A stretch of DNA of 64,000 nucleotides from Chlorobium sp. (GCA_028277225.1 JANQHB010000017.1:44826-108825), one strand, 5' to 3'; positions 37,425 to 47,800 are shown, counted from the stretch's first letter. Numbers and translations: made by a program. The notes: generated from the letters alone by a model not told the origin.

Positions 37425-38732
37425 CGTCCCCAGAAGCGTTGCGGAGGTCGATGCGTGTATCTTTACCTTGACAAGGTCCCCCGGACTGCTCTGGCCGCGG
37501 TCGAACACGACAACACGGTTTTCCGGGGTTCGCCCCATCAGCATTTCGCTGGAGCGCTTGCTTTCCGATTCGGCAAGCACCTCGACAATGCTGCCTACCT
37601 CATAAGCATGACGTTCTGCTGAAATCCTGTTCTGGAGCGTGATGATCTCCTCCAGCCTCTGTTTCTTCACTTCGTCGGGCACATCGTCTTCCATTCTCTT
37701 TGCGGCATAGGTTCCCGGACGTACCGAGTAGCAGAACATGTAGGAAAAATCAAACCTGACCTCTTCCATGAGACTCAATGTGAAGTGGTGATCCGCCTCG
37801 GTCTCGCCGCAGAAACCTGCAATCAGGTCGGTGGAAACCGTTACGTCGGGAACAGAGTGACGAACCATGGCGATCTTTTCAAGATACTCTTCCCTGCTGT
37901 GCCCCCGGTTCATCAATCCCAGCATTCTCGTTGAACCCGATTGTACAGGAAGATGAATGGAATTGCAGATATTCTTCTCCCTTGCAATAACATCGACAAG
38001 CGATTTCGACAGGTCTTTGGGGTGCGACGTGGTAAACCTGATCCTTACTCCCCGGACGGCACGGGCGACATGCTCGAGCAGCCCGGCAAAATCATATCCG
38101 GAATCGTCATCACGATATGAATTGACATTCTGCCCAAGCAGGGTAATCTCCCTGTACCCTTTTTCGGCCAGTTTTACAGCATCATCGATAACGGTTTGCA
38201 TCGACCTGCTCCTTTCACGTCCCCTTGTCATCGGTACAACGCAAAATGCACAGCAATTGTTGCAACCGCGCATAACAGGAATAAATGCACTGATTGAGCC
38301 GGAACGCGAAGGTTCGATATCGGCGTAGGTCTCTTCCGGTACCGAGGCGAGATGCGCACCGCGTACATCCTGTTCGGCATTTTCTATCAGCAGGTGAAGC
38401 TGTCGATAAGTATCGGGGCCGGCGAGAAAATCTATTCCGTCAGTCATGTCAAAGAGTTTCTCGCGGTAATACTGCGGGACACATCCGATGACGCCCACGA
38501 GCAGGTTCGGCCTGAGACGTTTTTTCCCTTTCAGGTTATCGAGGATGTTCATAATTTTCCCTACAGCGTTTTCCCTCACGGCACAGGTATTGAGGATCAC
38601 AAGGTCTGCATCATCTTCGGAACCGCTTACCCGGTACCCTTCGTCCTGGAGAAGCGAGCTGATTATTTCGGTGTCCGCCTGGTTCATCTGGCAACCGAAC
38701 GTTCGAATATGGACTTTTTTTGTCATCATCAT
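37416..38732 (-). CDS. miaB: tRNA-2-methylthio-N6-dimethylallyladenosine37 synthase MiaB
   Basis: Radical SAM methylthiotransferase acting on i6A37 of tRNA. The sequence from MMMTKKVHIRTFGCQMNQADTEIISSLL shows the N-terminal UPF0004 domain with its cluster cysteines (FGCQMN, LNTCAVRENA, GCVPQ). The radical SAM triad follows (GCNNCCAFC), and a C-terminal TRAM domain (HAYEVGSIVEVLAESESKRSS... VKVKIHAST) closes the protein. The frame is open to 38831 but the extension is not MiaB-like. Any of three consecutive ATGs (38732, 38729, 38726) could be used. It is divergent from the RND gene. Confidence 0.95.
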   Translation of the reverse strand: MMMTKKVHIRTFGCQMNQADTEIISSLLQDEGYRVSGSEDDADLVILNTCAVRENAVGKIMNILDNLKGKKRLRPNLLVGVIGCVPQYYREKLFDMTDGIDFLAGPDTYRQLHLLIENAEQDVRGAHLASVPEETYADIEPSRSGSISAFIPVMRGCNNCCAFCVVPMTRGRERSRSMQTVIDDAVKLAEKGYREITLLGQNVNSYRDDDSGYDFAGLLEHVARAVRGVRIRFTTSHPKDLSKSLVDVIAREKNICNSIHLPVQSGSTRMLGLMNRGHSREEYLEKIAMVRHSVPDVTVSTDLIAGFCGETEADHHFTLSLMEEVRFDFSYMFCYSVRPGTYAAKRMEDDVPDEVKKQRLEEIITLQNRISAERHAYEVGSIVEVLAESESKRSSEMLMGRTPENRVVVFDRGQSSPGDLVKVKIHASTSATLLGTPQ

Positions 38733-38956
38733 GCTGCTATCGGGAAATACAATTGATCCTAAACTGAGCGTCCCGACACGTCGGGATACAGCAGCATTCC
38801 CTGTGCCTTGCATCTCCGACATGTTCGACAATCGCTCAATTCAGGTTGGTCAAACTCTTGAGTACATAGTACACGGCCCGGCATATTTTTCAAAGGATTA
38901 ACATATTTCTCCCTACTATATATAATGGCATTTTTCTGAAATCATGACTCCCGTAC

Positions 38957-41900
38957 GTGCTTGACCGCCTCATTGGATTTTTCACCCGAAGGCACCTGCT
39001 CACCAATCTGGTCTTCGTTCTGGTCCTTGCTGCAGGGCTCCTGTCGTGGTTCAGCCTGAAAAAGGAGGAATTGCCGGATATCACCTTCGATACCGTCAGG
39101 ATCTCGGTGAACTATCCCGGAGCCTCCGCAGAGGAGGTCGAGTACCATGTGACCGATCCCATTGAAGAGGCTCTTGTTTCGGTCGAGGGCATACAAAGCA
39201 TGAGCAGTTCAACGGCTGCCGGAAACAGCGTCATAACCGCTGAACTCGAACCGGACAAAGGCGCCATCGATGCGGTTGTTTCAGAAATCCGTCAGGAGGT
39301 TTCCGCAGTCGACCTTCCCGATGCCATACGAAACGAGCCGCGTATCAGGGTATTCAAATCTTCCCGTAAAGCCATCATCGATATCGGGATGATCCTTGAA
39401 GGAGATCATCTGCTCGATACCCGGGAGCGAAGATGGCTCCAGGCTCGGGCTCTCGAACTTGAAAAGAGGCTTCTTGCCATACCCGAAGTCAGCAGAGTCT
39501 CCCGATCCGGATATCTCGAGGACGAAATTCATGTGCGGGTCTATCCGGAAAAGCTTCTCGAGTACAACATCCCCTTCAACACGGTGATGAACGAAATACA
39601 AAGCAACAACGTTCGTCAGCCGGCAGGAAGCATCGAAACCGTCAAAGAACCCAAGGTCACTCTTTACGGCGAACTGCGTACCCCTGAAGAACTTCGGGCC
39701 CTTGCCGTGCAGGGAGGATTTGAAGGGCAGGTTCTCCGGCTCGGCGACATTGCCGAGGTGACCCTGGGCCATGAAAAAAGCCGGGACCTCCTGAAAATAA
39801 ACGGTCATGAAGGCATTTTTCTGAAAGTATCCAAGAGTTCGACAACAGGGATCCTCGAAGCCCTTGAAGCGGTCAACAGGGTTGTCGAAGACTACCGCTC
39901 CGTTCCGAAAGACAATCCCTCGTTCCGCATGCTCATCCTCGACGATGAAGCGGTCGACCTTCGAAACCGCCTGTCGATCATCGGTACGAACGGCCTTATC
40001 GGTTTTTTCCTTATCCTTATTATCCTTTTCGTCTTTCTGGACTTCACATCCGGATTCTGGGTGGCTGTCGGTATCCCCTTCAGTTTCTGCTTTGCACTTG
40101 CAGGTGCCGTTGCAATCGGCTACTCGATCAACAATATCACGCTCGCCGCAGTCATCATCGTCATGGGAATTGTTGTCGATGACGCCCTCGTGGTTGCAGA
40201 GAACATAAAACGTACAACCTCCAGAGGCATTCCCCTTCAACAGGCCGCTACCGAAGGAACCTCTATGGTTTTCATGCCTGTGGTAGCCAGCATACTCACA
40301 ACCTGTATCGCATTTGTACCCCTTTTTTTCTTTGAAGGCCGTTTCGGTGCAATGGTTGCGTTCATCCCGGCTGTCATTACCCTGATGCTCGCAGGAAGCC
40401 TGATAGAAGCCCTTTTCATTCTTCCGGGACATATATCGCTTTCGGCCCGAAGCACTGTACTGTCAAGGCGGGAGCACTGGTTTGAGACCTGGGAAGCTCT
40501 CTATGCCCGAATTCTCGAAAAACTTCTCCCGCTGAGAGGAGCAATCGTTGCATTCTTCGTTCTGATGTTTTTCTCGGTCCTCTGGCTTGCCGCATCGACA
40601 ATGCAGTTCGTCATGTTTCCCGACGAGGAAACCAGGGAAATCCGTCTCAGAGGCGAAACACCGCCCGGCAGCACAAAGTACGAAACGGCACGGTTGACAC
40701 AACCCCTGGAAGATATTGTCTCCCGCTTTCTTGGCAATGAAGTTATCGGATTCAGAAACCAGATCGCCAGATCGCGCCGGGGCTCGGCAATCAAGGAAAA
40801 TTCGTTCCGGATGAGGATTGAAATCGTCCCGAAAGGGAAGCGGGAAAAAAACGCCGACCAGCTCATTGCAGAATGGGAAAAGACCATGGCTTCGTCACCA
40901 AACTTTACCACGCTCCACTTCAGCAAGACACGGCATGGCCAGGAGAGTGGAAGTCCCGTCGAAGTCATCATTAAAAACAACGAAGAACAAGTACGCCGCA
41001 GTACCGCTGACGCACTGGCCGGGGCGATGCAAAACATTTCGGGACTTACAAACATAGAAGTCGATCAGCCGAAATCCGTACCGGAGTACCGAATCACCCT
41101 CAAACGCGAGACAATAAAACGCCTTGACATCGATCCCACCGAAGCCGCCAAAACACTCCGGGCCGCCCTCGAAGGAACCATACTCTACGAGTTCAGTTCC
41201 GATAATGAACCTGTCGGCGTCCGGTTTTCGCTCATTCCCCCATCAAAAAGCTCCATTGCATCGCTCCTGAAGGTTCCTGTGGAAAACCGGAGCAACTATC
41301 TTGTCGCTCTTGAGAATATTGTTTCTGTCGAAGAAGTTGAAAAACCCGCTTCGATCGTTCGCAAGGACCGAACCCGTTATACATCGGTTTTTGCCGACCT
41401 TGATCCCGGCAGCAAAAAAAGCCCGCTCCAGATAGCAGAGTTACTTGAGAAGGAAGTCTTCGGGTCCCTCGGCACCCACTATCCTTCATCAACATTTGAA
41501 TTTGACGGTGAAATCCTCGACACCAGGGAATCGGGCAAGGACTTCATGATCTCCATCGTTGCAGTGCTTTCGCTTGTTTTCATTGTGCTGGTGATCCTGT
41601 TCAGTTCACTAAAGAAAGCGCTTCTGATCATGCTGACCATTCCATTCGGACTGACCGGGATCATCATCGCGTTTTTTCTTCACGGTGTTGAGTTTTATGG
41701 TTTTTTTGCCGTTATCGGCACCCTTGGACTTGCCGGTGTCATCGTCAATGATGCGATCATCATGGTCACACGGCTTGACAGGGACAGAGAACAAGCCTCT
41801 AGAAACATAAAAACCGGAACCCTGATCGCGCAGGCAGCCTCGACACGCCTGCGTGCCGTCATGCTGACAACGCTGACAACCGTCGCAGCAATGCTTCCGA

Positions 41901-42052
41901 CCGCCTACGGATGGGCCGGATACGATCCAATGCTTGCACAGATGATGCTAGCCCTGACCTGGGGGCTGGTTGGCGGCACCCTTGTGACCCTTGTTCTTGT
42001 ACCGTGCCTCTACAGGATCATGATCGCACCGCAACCAATAAAAACTCAATGA
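38957..42052 (+). CDS. RND-family efflux transporter (HAE type)
   Basis: This is an inner-membrane proton-driven pump of 1031 residues with the duplicated RND layout. TM1 is near residues 13-30 (NLVFVLVLAAGLLSWF). A large periplasmic loop begins LPDITFDTVRISVNYPGASAEEVE. TM4 carries the proton-relay aspartates (MGIVVDDALVVAENIKR), and a second half repeats this (GVIVNDAIIMVTRLDRD). The start is a GTG at 38957. Its stop overlaps the start of the TolC-type gene (ATGA). No HlyD-type adaptor gene is adjacent. Substrate unknown. Heavy-metal or multidrug export are both possible. Confidence 0.92.
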   Translation: MLDRLIGFFTRRHLLTNLVFVLVLAAGLLSWFSLKKEELPDITFDTVRISVNYPGASAEEVEYHVTDPIEEALVSVEGIQSMSSSTAAGNSVITAELEPDKGAIDAVVSEIRQEVSAVDLPDAIRNEPRIRVFKSSRKAIIDIGMILEGDHLLDTRERRWLQARALELEKRLLAIPEVSRVSRSGYLEDEIHVRVYPEKLLEYNIPFNTVMNEIQSNNVRQPAGSIETVKEPKVTLYGELRTPEELRALAVQGGFEGQVLRLGDIAEVTLGHEKSRDLLKINGHEGIFLKVSKSSTTGILEALEAVNRVVEDYRSVPKDNPSFRMLILDDEAVDLRNRLSIIGTNGLIGFFLILIILFVFLDFTSGFWVAVGIPFSFCFALAGAVAIGYSINNITLAAVIIVMGIVVDDALVVAENIKRTTSRGIPLQQAATEGTSMVFMPVVASILTTCIAFVPLFFFEGRFGAMVAFIPAVITLMLAGSLIEALFILPGHISLSARSTVLSRREHWFETWEALYARILEKLLPLRGAIVAFFVLMFFSVLWLAASTMQFVMFPDEETREIRLRGETPPGSTKYETARLTQPLEDIVSRFLGNEVIGFRNQIARSRRGSAIKENSFRMRIEIVPKGKREKNADQLIAEWEKTMASSPNFTTLHFSKTRHGQESGSPVEVIIKNNEEQVRRSTADALAGAMQNISGLTNIEVDQPKSVPEYRITLKRETIKRLDIDPTEAAKTLRAALEGTILYEFSSDNEPVGVRFSLIPPSKSSIASLLKVPVENRSNYLVALENIVSVEEVEKPASIVRKDRTRYTSVFADLDPGSKKSPLQIAELLEKEVFGSLGTHYPSSTFEFDGEILDTRESGKDFMISIVAVLSLVFIVLVILFSSLKKALLIMLTIPFGLTGIIIAFFLHGVEFYGFFAVIGTLGLAGVIVNDAIIMVTRLDRDREQASRNIKTGTLIAQAASTRLRAVMLTTLTTVAAMLPTAYGWAGYDPMLAQMMLALTWGLVGGTLVTLVLVPCLYRIMIAPQPIKTQ

Positions 42053-43515
42053 CACCTATGAACACCTGCCGGATCATGAAAAAAACCTTGTTCATATCGC
42101 TTCAGACAACTCTGATGCTCCTTTGCTCCGCTTTCCCGGGACATGCCGCCGATATGACGCTGCCGCTTGAAACATTCATCCGTCTTGCCGCTGAAAGGAA
42201 CAAGGTTTTCGAAGAAATACTTATCGATGAGCTTCCCCTTCACTATACCGGAATACTGGCCCTTCCGGCCGACGACCTCGTCCTTTCGGTCAAGGGACAG
42301 TATATGCTTATGCTGGAAAACGGCATGAGCGAACCGGAGTACGGATTCGGGCTTGATAAACTCTTCCCGGGAACCGCTACCCGCCTGTCAGCCTCCTACA
42401 GTGCCGATCAGAACTTCGGTTCAGCAAACAGCGAATCGACGTTCAGGCTTGAAATCGTGCAGCCGATCGCCAAAAATGCCTTCGGGAAGACCAACCATCT
42501 GATCGAGAAACTGGCTGGCATTGAGAACGATATAGTCCGACACCAGATTGCAGAAGCTTATGAGGATTACCTGTCGAGCCTGATCATACTTTACTACGAC
42601 TGGTATGCTTCAAGAGAAAACCTTGCGACTGCAACAGCCGCATACAAGGACGCGAAAAAACAGCTGACCACTATCCGGGAAAAAGCGGAAAACAGCATTG
42701 CGCTCCCGATCGATGTCAATAAGATCAAGGTTCAGACCGTTTCGAGAAAAGAGCAGATGATCTCCCTGAACAATGAATACGAAGCAAAAACAAACCTTGT
42801 GATGGAAGCGATACGAGCGTCCGGAAATGGGCGGCCGACACCGGTGGCACCCGAAAAGCCACAACGCTGCAAACCTGATGACTTTAACCGTGAACTTCGG
42901 GCGATCCTCCTTACGAGCCGGACCGCCCGAATCCTGGACCTGATGGAGGATAAAGCAGGAGCAGAAGTACTGCAGACTGCCGACAGGCTCCTGCCTTCGG
43001 TAAATCTCACAGCCGGCTATGAAATAGCGGGTGAAAACAGGGTATTCGATAATCCCGACCAGGGATTGTTTGCCGGTGTAGTCCTTGAATGGCCTTTTCC
43101 GCAAAAGCAGGAAAACGCCAGGCACCAGATAAGCAGGATAAACAGAAGAAGGGCTTCTCTTTCGGCCGCCAATACGAGACTTGTGCTGGAAACGTCCCTG
43201 AAAAACCTCTCACACTCCATTGAAAACCAGTACCGGCTGATCGAGCTGGCTGAAGAAAAAATCACGATTTCCGAAGCGATCGTGAGGGATGAAAAAAAGA
43301 ATTACTCCCTGGGAAAGACAGACCTCAACGACCTTATCAATGAAATCAACCGGCTTGAAGAAAACCGGTTCAGCCTTATCAGCCGGGAAATTGAACTTCA
43401 GAAACTGATCGTTGAATGGAAACGGCTTTCAGACTCACTGGTAAAAAACAGGAAAATTTTTCAGGAGCAATCATCGGCTGCCGTACCCGAAGGTTCCAGG
43501 AAAAAGGAACTGTGA
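42049..43515 (+). CDS. TolC-family outer membrane efflux protein
   Basis: The chosen start (42049) overlaps the RND stop as ATGA. MKKTLF at 42076 is an alternative with a cleaner signal peptide (LFISLQTTLMLLCSAFPGHAA). The mature part has the long helical hairpins of outer membrane efflux proteins (QIAEAYEDYLSSLIILYYDWYASRENLATATAAYKDAKKQLTTIREK and ISRINRRRASLSAANTRLVLETSLKNLSHSIENQYRLIELAEEKI). Sequence upstream of 42049 in the same frame belongs to the RND gene. It presumably forms the exit duct for the RND pump. Confidence 0.87.
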   Translation: MTPMNTCRIMKKTLFISLQTTLMLLCSAFPGHAADMTLPLETFIRLAAERNKVFEEILIDELPLHYTGILALPADDLVLSVKGQYMLMLENGMSEPEYGFGLDKLFPGTATRLSASYSADQNFGSANSESTFRLEIVQPIAKNAFGKTNHLIEKLAGIENDIVRHQIAEAYEDYLSSLIILYYDWYASRENLATATAAYKDAKKQLTTIREKAENSIALPIDVNKIKVQTVSRKEQMISLNNEYEAKTNLVMEAIRASGNGRPTPVAPEKPQRCKPDDFNRELRAILLTSRTARILDLMEDKAGAEVLQTADRLLPSVNLTAGYEIAGENRVFDNPDQGLFAGVVLEWPFPQKQENARHQISRINRRRASLSAANTRLVLETSLKNLSHSIENQYRLIELAEEKITISEAIVRDEKKNYSLGKTDLNDLINEINRLEENRFSLISREIELQKLIVEWKRLSDSLVKNRKIFQEQSSAAVPEGSRKKEL

Positions 43516-43524
43516 GAACACGGT

Positions 43525-44136
43525 TCACGAACCGAAATGCAAATGCTTGTATTTTTCTATGAGATCTATCGCTTCGTCCTTGCATTGTCCGCATACCGTT
43601 CCGAGCTTGGTATGCTCCTGTAACTCGAAATAGGTTTTCGCGCCTTCGAGCACTGCTTCCTCGATCTCCAGGTCGGTAACATTCATACATTGGCAGATCG
43701 TCTTTGCCTTTACCCTGCGGACACGGTCATTCATACCATTCCGCTCGAAATAGTTGTTGATGGCCGCCCGCAGTGCCTTGTCACCGAGTACCGAACAATG
43801 GATCTTGTTCTCAGGCAATCCGCCGAGTTCTTTGGTCACGTCTTTTGGCGATATATCAAAAGCCTTTTCGAGCGTCATACCTTTGACCATCTCGGAAAGG
43901 ATTGACGTACTTGCGATCGCACTTGCACAGCCATAGGTTTTCCACTGGCAGTCGGTTATGATTTCCGTCTCTTTTTCAACCTTGATAACAACCATCATCT
44001 GGTCTCCGCATGAGAGATTGCCTTCCATGCCGACTCCGTCGAACTCGTCGGTATTCTCCCCCTGAAGTATATTCTTGGGGTTCATGAAATGCTCCTTCAG
44101 TGTATCGGTATATACCCAGTCACTGGACTGCAGCAT
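43525..44136 (-). CDS. nifU: NifU-type Fe-S scaffold (IscU domain fused to BFD-like [2Fe-2S] domain)
   Basis: Fe-S cluster assembly scaffold of 203 residues. The N-terminal IscU-like domain has C43, C70 and C114 in the right contexts (GNLSCGD, YGCASAIA, IHCSVLGD). The C-terminal part has C148, C150, C182 and C185 (TICQCMN, TVCGQC), which bind a permanent [2Fe-2S] cluster as in the middle domain of NifU. The C-terminal Nfu domain of full NifU is missing. Its start overlaps the 3' end of the cysteine desulfurase gene by 17 bp, so they are translationally coupled. Confidence 0.94.
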   Translation of the reverse strand: MLQSSDWVYTDTLKEHFMNPKNILQGENTDEFDGVGMEGNLSCGDQMMVVIKVEKETEIITDCQWKTYGCASAIASTSILSEMVKGMTLEKAFDISPKDVTKELGGLPENKIHCSVLGDKALRAAINNYFERNGMNDRVRRVKAKTICQCMNVTDLEIEEAVLEGAKTYFELQEHTKLGTVCGQCKDEAIDLIEKYKHLHFGS

Positions 44137-45325
44137 GTTCTCCTCCTGTTAAATAAGCTGTTGACATACTTCTGATTCTTTTGATAATTCCCGGCAGGAC
44201 TTCGAGCATGCGGTCGATCTCCGCCATTGTTGTCTCCCGGCCCATACTGATGCGGATCGATCCATGTGCACGTTCGGAGCTCGATCCGGTTGCCAGAAGG
44301 ACATGTGACGGATCGAGCGATCCCGAAGCACAGGCAGATCCTGTTGACACAGAGATCCCTTCAAGATCGAGATAAAGCAGGATCGCTTCACCCTCAGCTC
44401 CCGGAAAAGACACATTGACCGTGTTGGGCATGCTAAATTCCGGATGACCGTTGAACACAATGTTATCTATCGATGATTCAATCCCCTTCACAAGGGTTTC
44501 TTTCATACCGGCGAGCCTCACTGCTTCGTCATCCATTTCGGTTTCCCGCATTTCCAGGGCTTTTGCAAGACCGATAATTCCCAGCGTGTTTTCCGTTCCG
44601 GCACGCCGGCCTTTTTCCTGGTGACCACCATGGATAAACGGACAATATGGAGTGCCTTTCCTCACATACAGCGCACCAATCCCTTTCGGACCGTAAATCT
44701 TGTGGGCACTCATGGTAAGAAAATCAACCCCGAGTTCATTGACGTCCGTTCGCATTTTACCGATTGCCTGTACGGCGTCGGTATGCATGAGGGATCCGTT
44801 TTCGTGAACCAGTTTTGTGATTTCGGCTATATCCTGAATCGTGCCGATCTCGTTATTGGCGGTCATAACTGAAACGAGACCCACCTCGTCAGTCAGATAC
44901 TCTTTCAACTGGTCCATATCGATCCTGCCGTAACTGTCCACATCAAGGAACCTGACCTTTGTTCCCTTGTGCGCGAGACATTCCGAAGTTTCGAGCACGC
45001 AAGGATGCTCGATCCTTGTCGTTATTATTGAACTTCTGGATTTGAAGCCCTGAAGACAGAGGTTCGATGCGCATGCAAAAAGCGACAAAACAGTGTTGTT
45101 GGCTTCCGATCCGCTTCCGACAAAAACAATCTCGTCCTCGTGCGCGCCAATGAAGTTCGCCACAATACCCCTTGCATGCTCGACATTGGCACGGGCTTCC
45201 CTGCCGAAAGCGTGCATGCTCGATGGGTTGCCAAACATCTCCATCGCCTCGATCAGTTCCTTTTTCACCTCCGGATGAAGCGGTGTCGTGGCATTATGGT
45301 CAAAATAGACGCGCCTGTTTTCCAT
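44120..45325 (-). CDS. nifS: Cysteine desulfurase NifS/IscS-type
   Basis: PLP enzyme of 401 residues that takes sulfur from cysteine for Fe-S clusters. It starts MENRRVYFDHNATTPLHPEV. The PLP lysine is K209 (SAHKIYGPKG) and the sulfur-carrying cysteine C332 lies in the flexible loop STGSACASGS. It is a group I enzyme by this motif. It lies between cysK and nifU. cysK upstream provides cysteine, and nifU downstream accepts the sulfur. Confidence 0.95.
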   Translation of the reverse strand: MENRRVYFDHNATTPLHPEVKKELIEAMEMFGNPSSMHAFGREARANVEHARGIVANFIGAHEDEIVFVGSGSEANNTVLSLFACASNLCLQGFKSRSSIITTRIEHPCVLETSECLAHKGTKVRFLDVDSYGRIDMDQLKEYLTDEVGLVSVMTANNEIGTIQDIAEITKLVHENGSLMHTDAVQAIGKMRTDVNELGVDFLTMSAHKIYGPKGIGALYVRKGTPYCPFIHGGHQEKGRRAGTENTLGIIGLAKALEMRETEMDDEAVRLAGMKETLVKGIESSIDNIVFNGHPEFSMPNTVNVSFPGAEGEAILLYLDLEGISVSTGSACASGSLDPSHVLLATGSSSERAHGSIRISMGRETTMAEIDRMLEVLPGIIKRIRSMSTAYLTGGEHAAVQ

Positions 45326-45376
45326 AATCCGATATCAGATTCTTTGTGATGCAAAAACACCTGGTTATAACAGGAC

Positions 45377-46303
45377 TCATTCTTCCGTGAAGAGCCAGGT
45401 TGAAAGATAGCGTTCTCCCGAATCAGGCAAAAGCACTACGATGGTTTTCCCGGCCATTTCAGACTGTGCAGCCAGTTGAAGGGCTGCCCACATCGCCGCT
45501 CCTGAAGATATTCCACAGAGAATGCCCTCTTTTTCAGCAAGGCTCCTTGCCGTGTCTCCGGCATCGGAAGCACTCACCCGGATCACCTCGTCAATAACAT
45601 CCCTGTTGAGGTTGGCTGGAACGAAACCCGCGCCTATACCCTGGATCTTGTGCGGTCCGGGCTGCCCTCCCGAAAGGACAGGCGAATCTTCGGGCTCTAC
45701 AGCAACGATTTTAACACCGGGGTTCCTTGCCCTGAGAACCTCTCCGACACCGGTTATCGTTCCTCCGGTACCGACACCGGCAACAAAAACATCAACCGAA
45801 CCGTCCGTATCAGCCCATATCTCTTCAGCAGTTGTGCGTCGGTGTATATCCGGATTGGCCGGGTTGCTGAACTGCCCGAGTATAATACTCTTCTGCATGG
45901 AACCGGCAAGCCTTTCAGCCTCCTGTATAGCTCCGTTCATGCCCAATGCTCCATCCGTCAGGATCAGTTTGGCGCCGAATATCTTCATAAGCCGCCGCCT
46001 CTCGATACTCATGGTCTCAGGCATTGTGAGAATCAGACGGTAACCCTTTGCCGCACATGCGAAGGCAAGTGCAATTCCTGTATTGCCGCTTGTAGGCTCT
46101 ATGATGGTCGTCTCCGGCCCAAGAATGCCCTTTTTCTCGGCATCCTCGATCATCGATACCCCTATCCTGTCCTTCACGCTCGATAGCGGATTGAATGACT
46201 CGAGCTTTGCAAAAATCCGGGCCCGGCCGGGCTCCCCCATTCGCTGAACCGAGACCAGCGGTGTGTTTCCGATGGTTTGTGCCAGATTTTCATAAACCTT
46301 CAT
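45377..46303 (-). CDS. cysK: Cysteine synthase (O-acetylserine sulfhydrylase)
   Basis: This PLP enzyme makes cysteine from O-acetylserine and sulfide. The 308-residue product has the PLP lysine at K44 ([10 protein letters not shown]), the substrate loop [12 protein letters not shown] and the phosphate loop [11 protein letters not shown]. The C-terminus is typical. The promoter lies in 46304-46501. It is 51 bp upstream of nifS, suggesting one sulfur-handling operon, cysK-nifS-nifU. A CysM-type preference cannot be excluded. Confidence 0.94.
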   Translation of the reverse strand: MKVYENLAQTIGNTPLVSVQRMGEPGRARIFAKLESFNPLSSVKDRIGVSMIEDAEKKGILGPETTIIEPTSGNTGIALAFACAAKGYRLILTMPETMSIERRRLMKIFGAKLILTDGALGMNGAIQEAERLAGSMQKSIILGQFSNPANPDIHRRTTAEEIWADTDGSVDVFVAGVGTGGTITGVGEVLRARNPGVKIVAVEPEDSPVLSGGQPGPHKIQGIGAGFVPANLNRDVIDEVIRVSASDAGDTARSLAEKEGILCGISSGAAMWAALQLAAQSEMAGKTIVVLLPDSGERYLSTWLFTEE

Positions 46304-46501
46304 AGCATCTCAAATAAAAAGGTTAATGGTACGTTACCATGTCGCTTTGCCGCACTGCACTGCAGGAAATGCTGAACAAAGCATAACCTCCAGCTCGCAC
46401 AAACCAGATAACCAAATGCTGATAATGGAATACTGAAACCGGACAATAAATTCCCGGTTTATATCAGGAAAGATAAAAACGGTCAGTCAGTGTGGCGGGA
46501 A

Positions 46502-47419
46502 CTATTCGTTACCAAGCACGATCGTTCTCTTTTCAAGCGGCGGGATCTTTTTACCATTGAGATAAATCTCCACGTAGGGAGGACGGCCTATATTGACGGA
46601 AAAGTTCTTTTTTGCCTCGTAACGGAGAATTTCCCCGGCTTTGAAACGCCCTCCCTGATACACCTTTGCTCCATCATCAGCAATGACCTTGACCCAGGTC
46701 AGATCAGTAATGATCCTCACAACCAGTATTTTCTGATAGGGAGATCCGGGCGATTCAGGCAAAAAGGACACTCCTTCAGCCCATGCTTCCTGCATCACGG
46801 GAAGTTCTTCCGGCACATTCTCGACAGCAAGTGAAAGCGTATCCGGCTCCGTTGCGGAAGCGGAATCTGCAAAGACTACAGGCCCGGCTTCATCAACCGT
46901 CTCAACAGCCTCTTCCATAGCAGGAGTTCCCTCGGCAGCCTCGTCCTGATTATTTCCTGATTTACCGGAAAAAAGAAAAAAAGAAACAAGAAGCAGCAAT
47001 ACAACAATAGTGACAGCACCACCTATAAGAACCGGTGCAGACACCCCGTTCCTCATACCGGATACCGCATCGAACATCTCCGCAAGACGAGCACCATGAC
47101 TGCCCCTCATATCCGACTCAGCAGCCTCTGCTTCCTGAATCACCCTGTGATCGGTCGGGATTGAAAGCTCCTCCCTGCATTGCTGCAGCAGTTCATCGTC
47201 CTCCAGGCGAAGAGAACGGGCATACTCCTTGAGAAATGCGTAGACGTATGCTGCCGGTAAAAACGTAAGATTACCGGCCTCTATTTTTTCAAGATGTTCT
47301 TTATGAATCCTTGTCTCGGCACTGATATCATTAATGGTTGCTCCCTGGGCTTTTCTGGCCTGAACAAGTTTTCTTACCAGCAGGTCGCTGGCAGATCCAA
47401 TAGTGTTTTCATCCGCCAT
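46502..47419 (-). CDS. RodZ-like cytoskeleton protein
   Basis: RodZ links MreB to the membrane in cell shape control. The product (from MADENTIGSASDLLVRKL, 305 residues) has an N-terminal Xre-type helix-turn-helix (GATINDISAETRIHKEHLEKIEAGNLTFLPAAYVYAFLKEYARSL, about 30-75). One membrane helix follows (VLIGGAVTIVVLLLLVSFFLF), then a low-complexity acidic linker, then a C-terminal DUF4115-like beta domain (LTWVKVIADDGAKVYQGGRFKAG...). This is the RodZ layout. Met4 of the longer frame is taken as the start. Confidence 0.88.
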   Translation of the reverse strand: MADENTIGSASDLLVRKLVQARKAQGATINDISAETRIHKEHLEKIEAGNLTFLPAAYVYAFLKEYARSLRLEDDELLQQCREELSIPTDHRVIQEAEAAESDMRGSHGARLAEMFDAVSGMRNGVSAPVLIGGAVTIVVLLLLVSFFLFSGKSGNNQDEAAEGTPAMEEAVETVDEAGPVVFADSASATEPDTLSLAVENVPEELPVMQEAWAEGVSFLPESPGSPYQKILVVRIITDLTWVKVIADDGAKVYQGGRFKAGEILRYEAKKNFSVNIGRPPYVEIYLNGKKIPPLEKRTIVLGNE

Positions 47420-47800
47420 GACATGCACGCAATTTTAAAGGTATTACGATCAAAAACATACAGTTCTTCTAGTTTACAAAAATTCAATTGACATGACAAT
47501 CGATTAGCAATATTAATTGCAGCCAAATGATAAAGCCGATCCGATTCACCTCATTATTAATCCATTCTGTCCGCTAAGGCAAAAAACAAACAGCGCTCAC
47601 ATCGCGTCGAAAGCTGGCGGCATGAGTTTATTTGCTCAGAAAAAGGACCGTATGATTGGAAAAAGAGACTATGATTGTACCGGAGATTTTTTACCTCTTT
47701 GTACAAATTAATACATTAACGAGTATTGAATTAAAATTTCATATGCATTTGACCACCTGTTGAAACATAAAGCATTCCGAGGCGCACTGTCGCCCGCAAT
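47420..47800. other. Gene-free region between rodZ-like and CorC-like genes
   Basis: About 380 AT-rich bases. A plus-strand frame at 47517-47711 (64 codons) has no recognisable features and no ribosome site. No tRNA or riboswitch was recognised. It presumably holds the two divergent promoters. Confidence 0.5.

Noticed and set aside
47517..47711. 64-codon frame between rodZ-like and CorC-like genes
   Set aside because: No ribosome site, no recognisable motif, and it lies in AT-rich promoter DNA.
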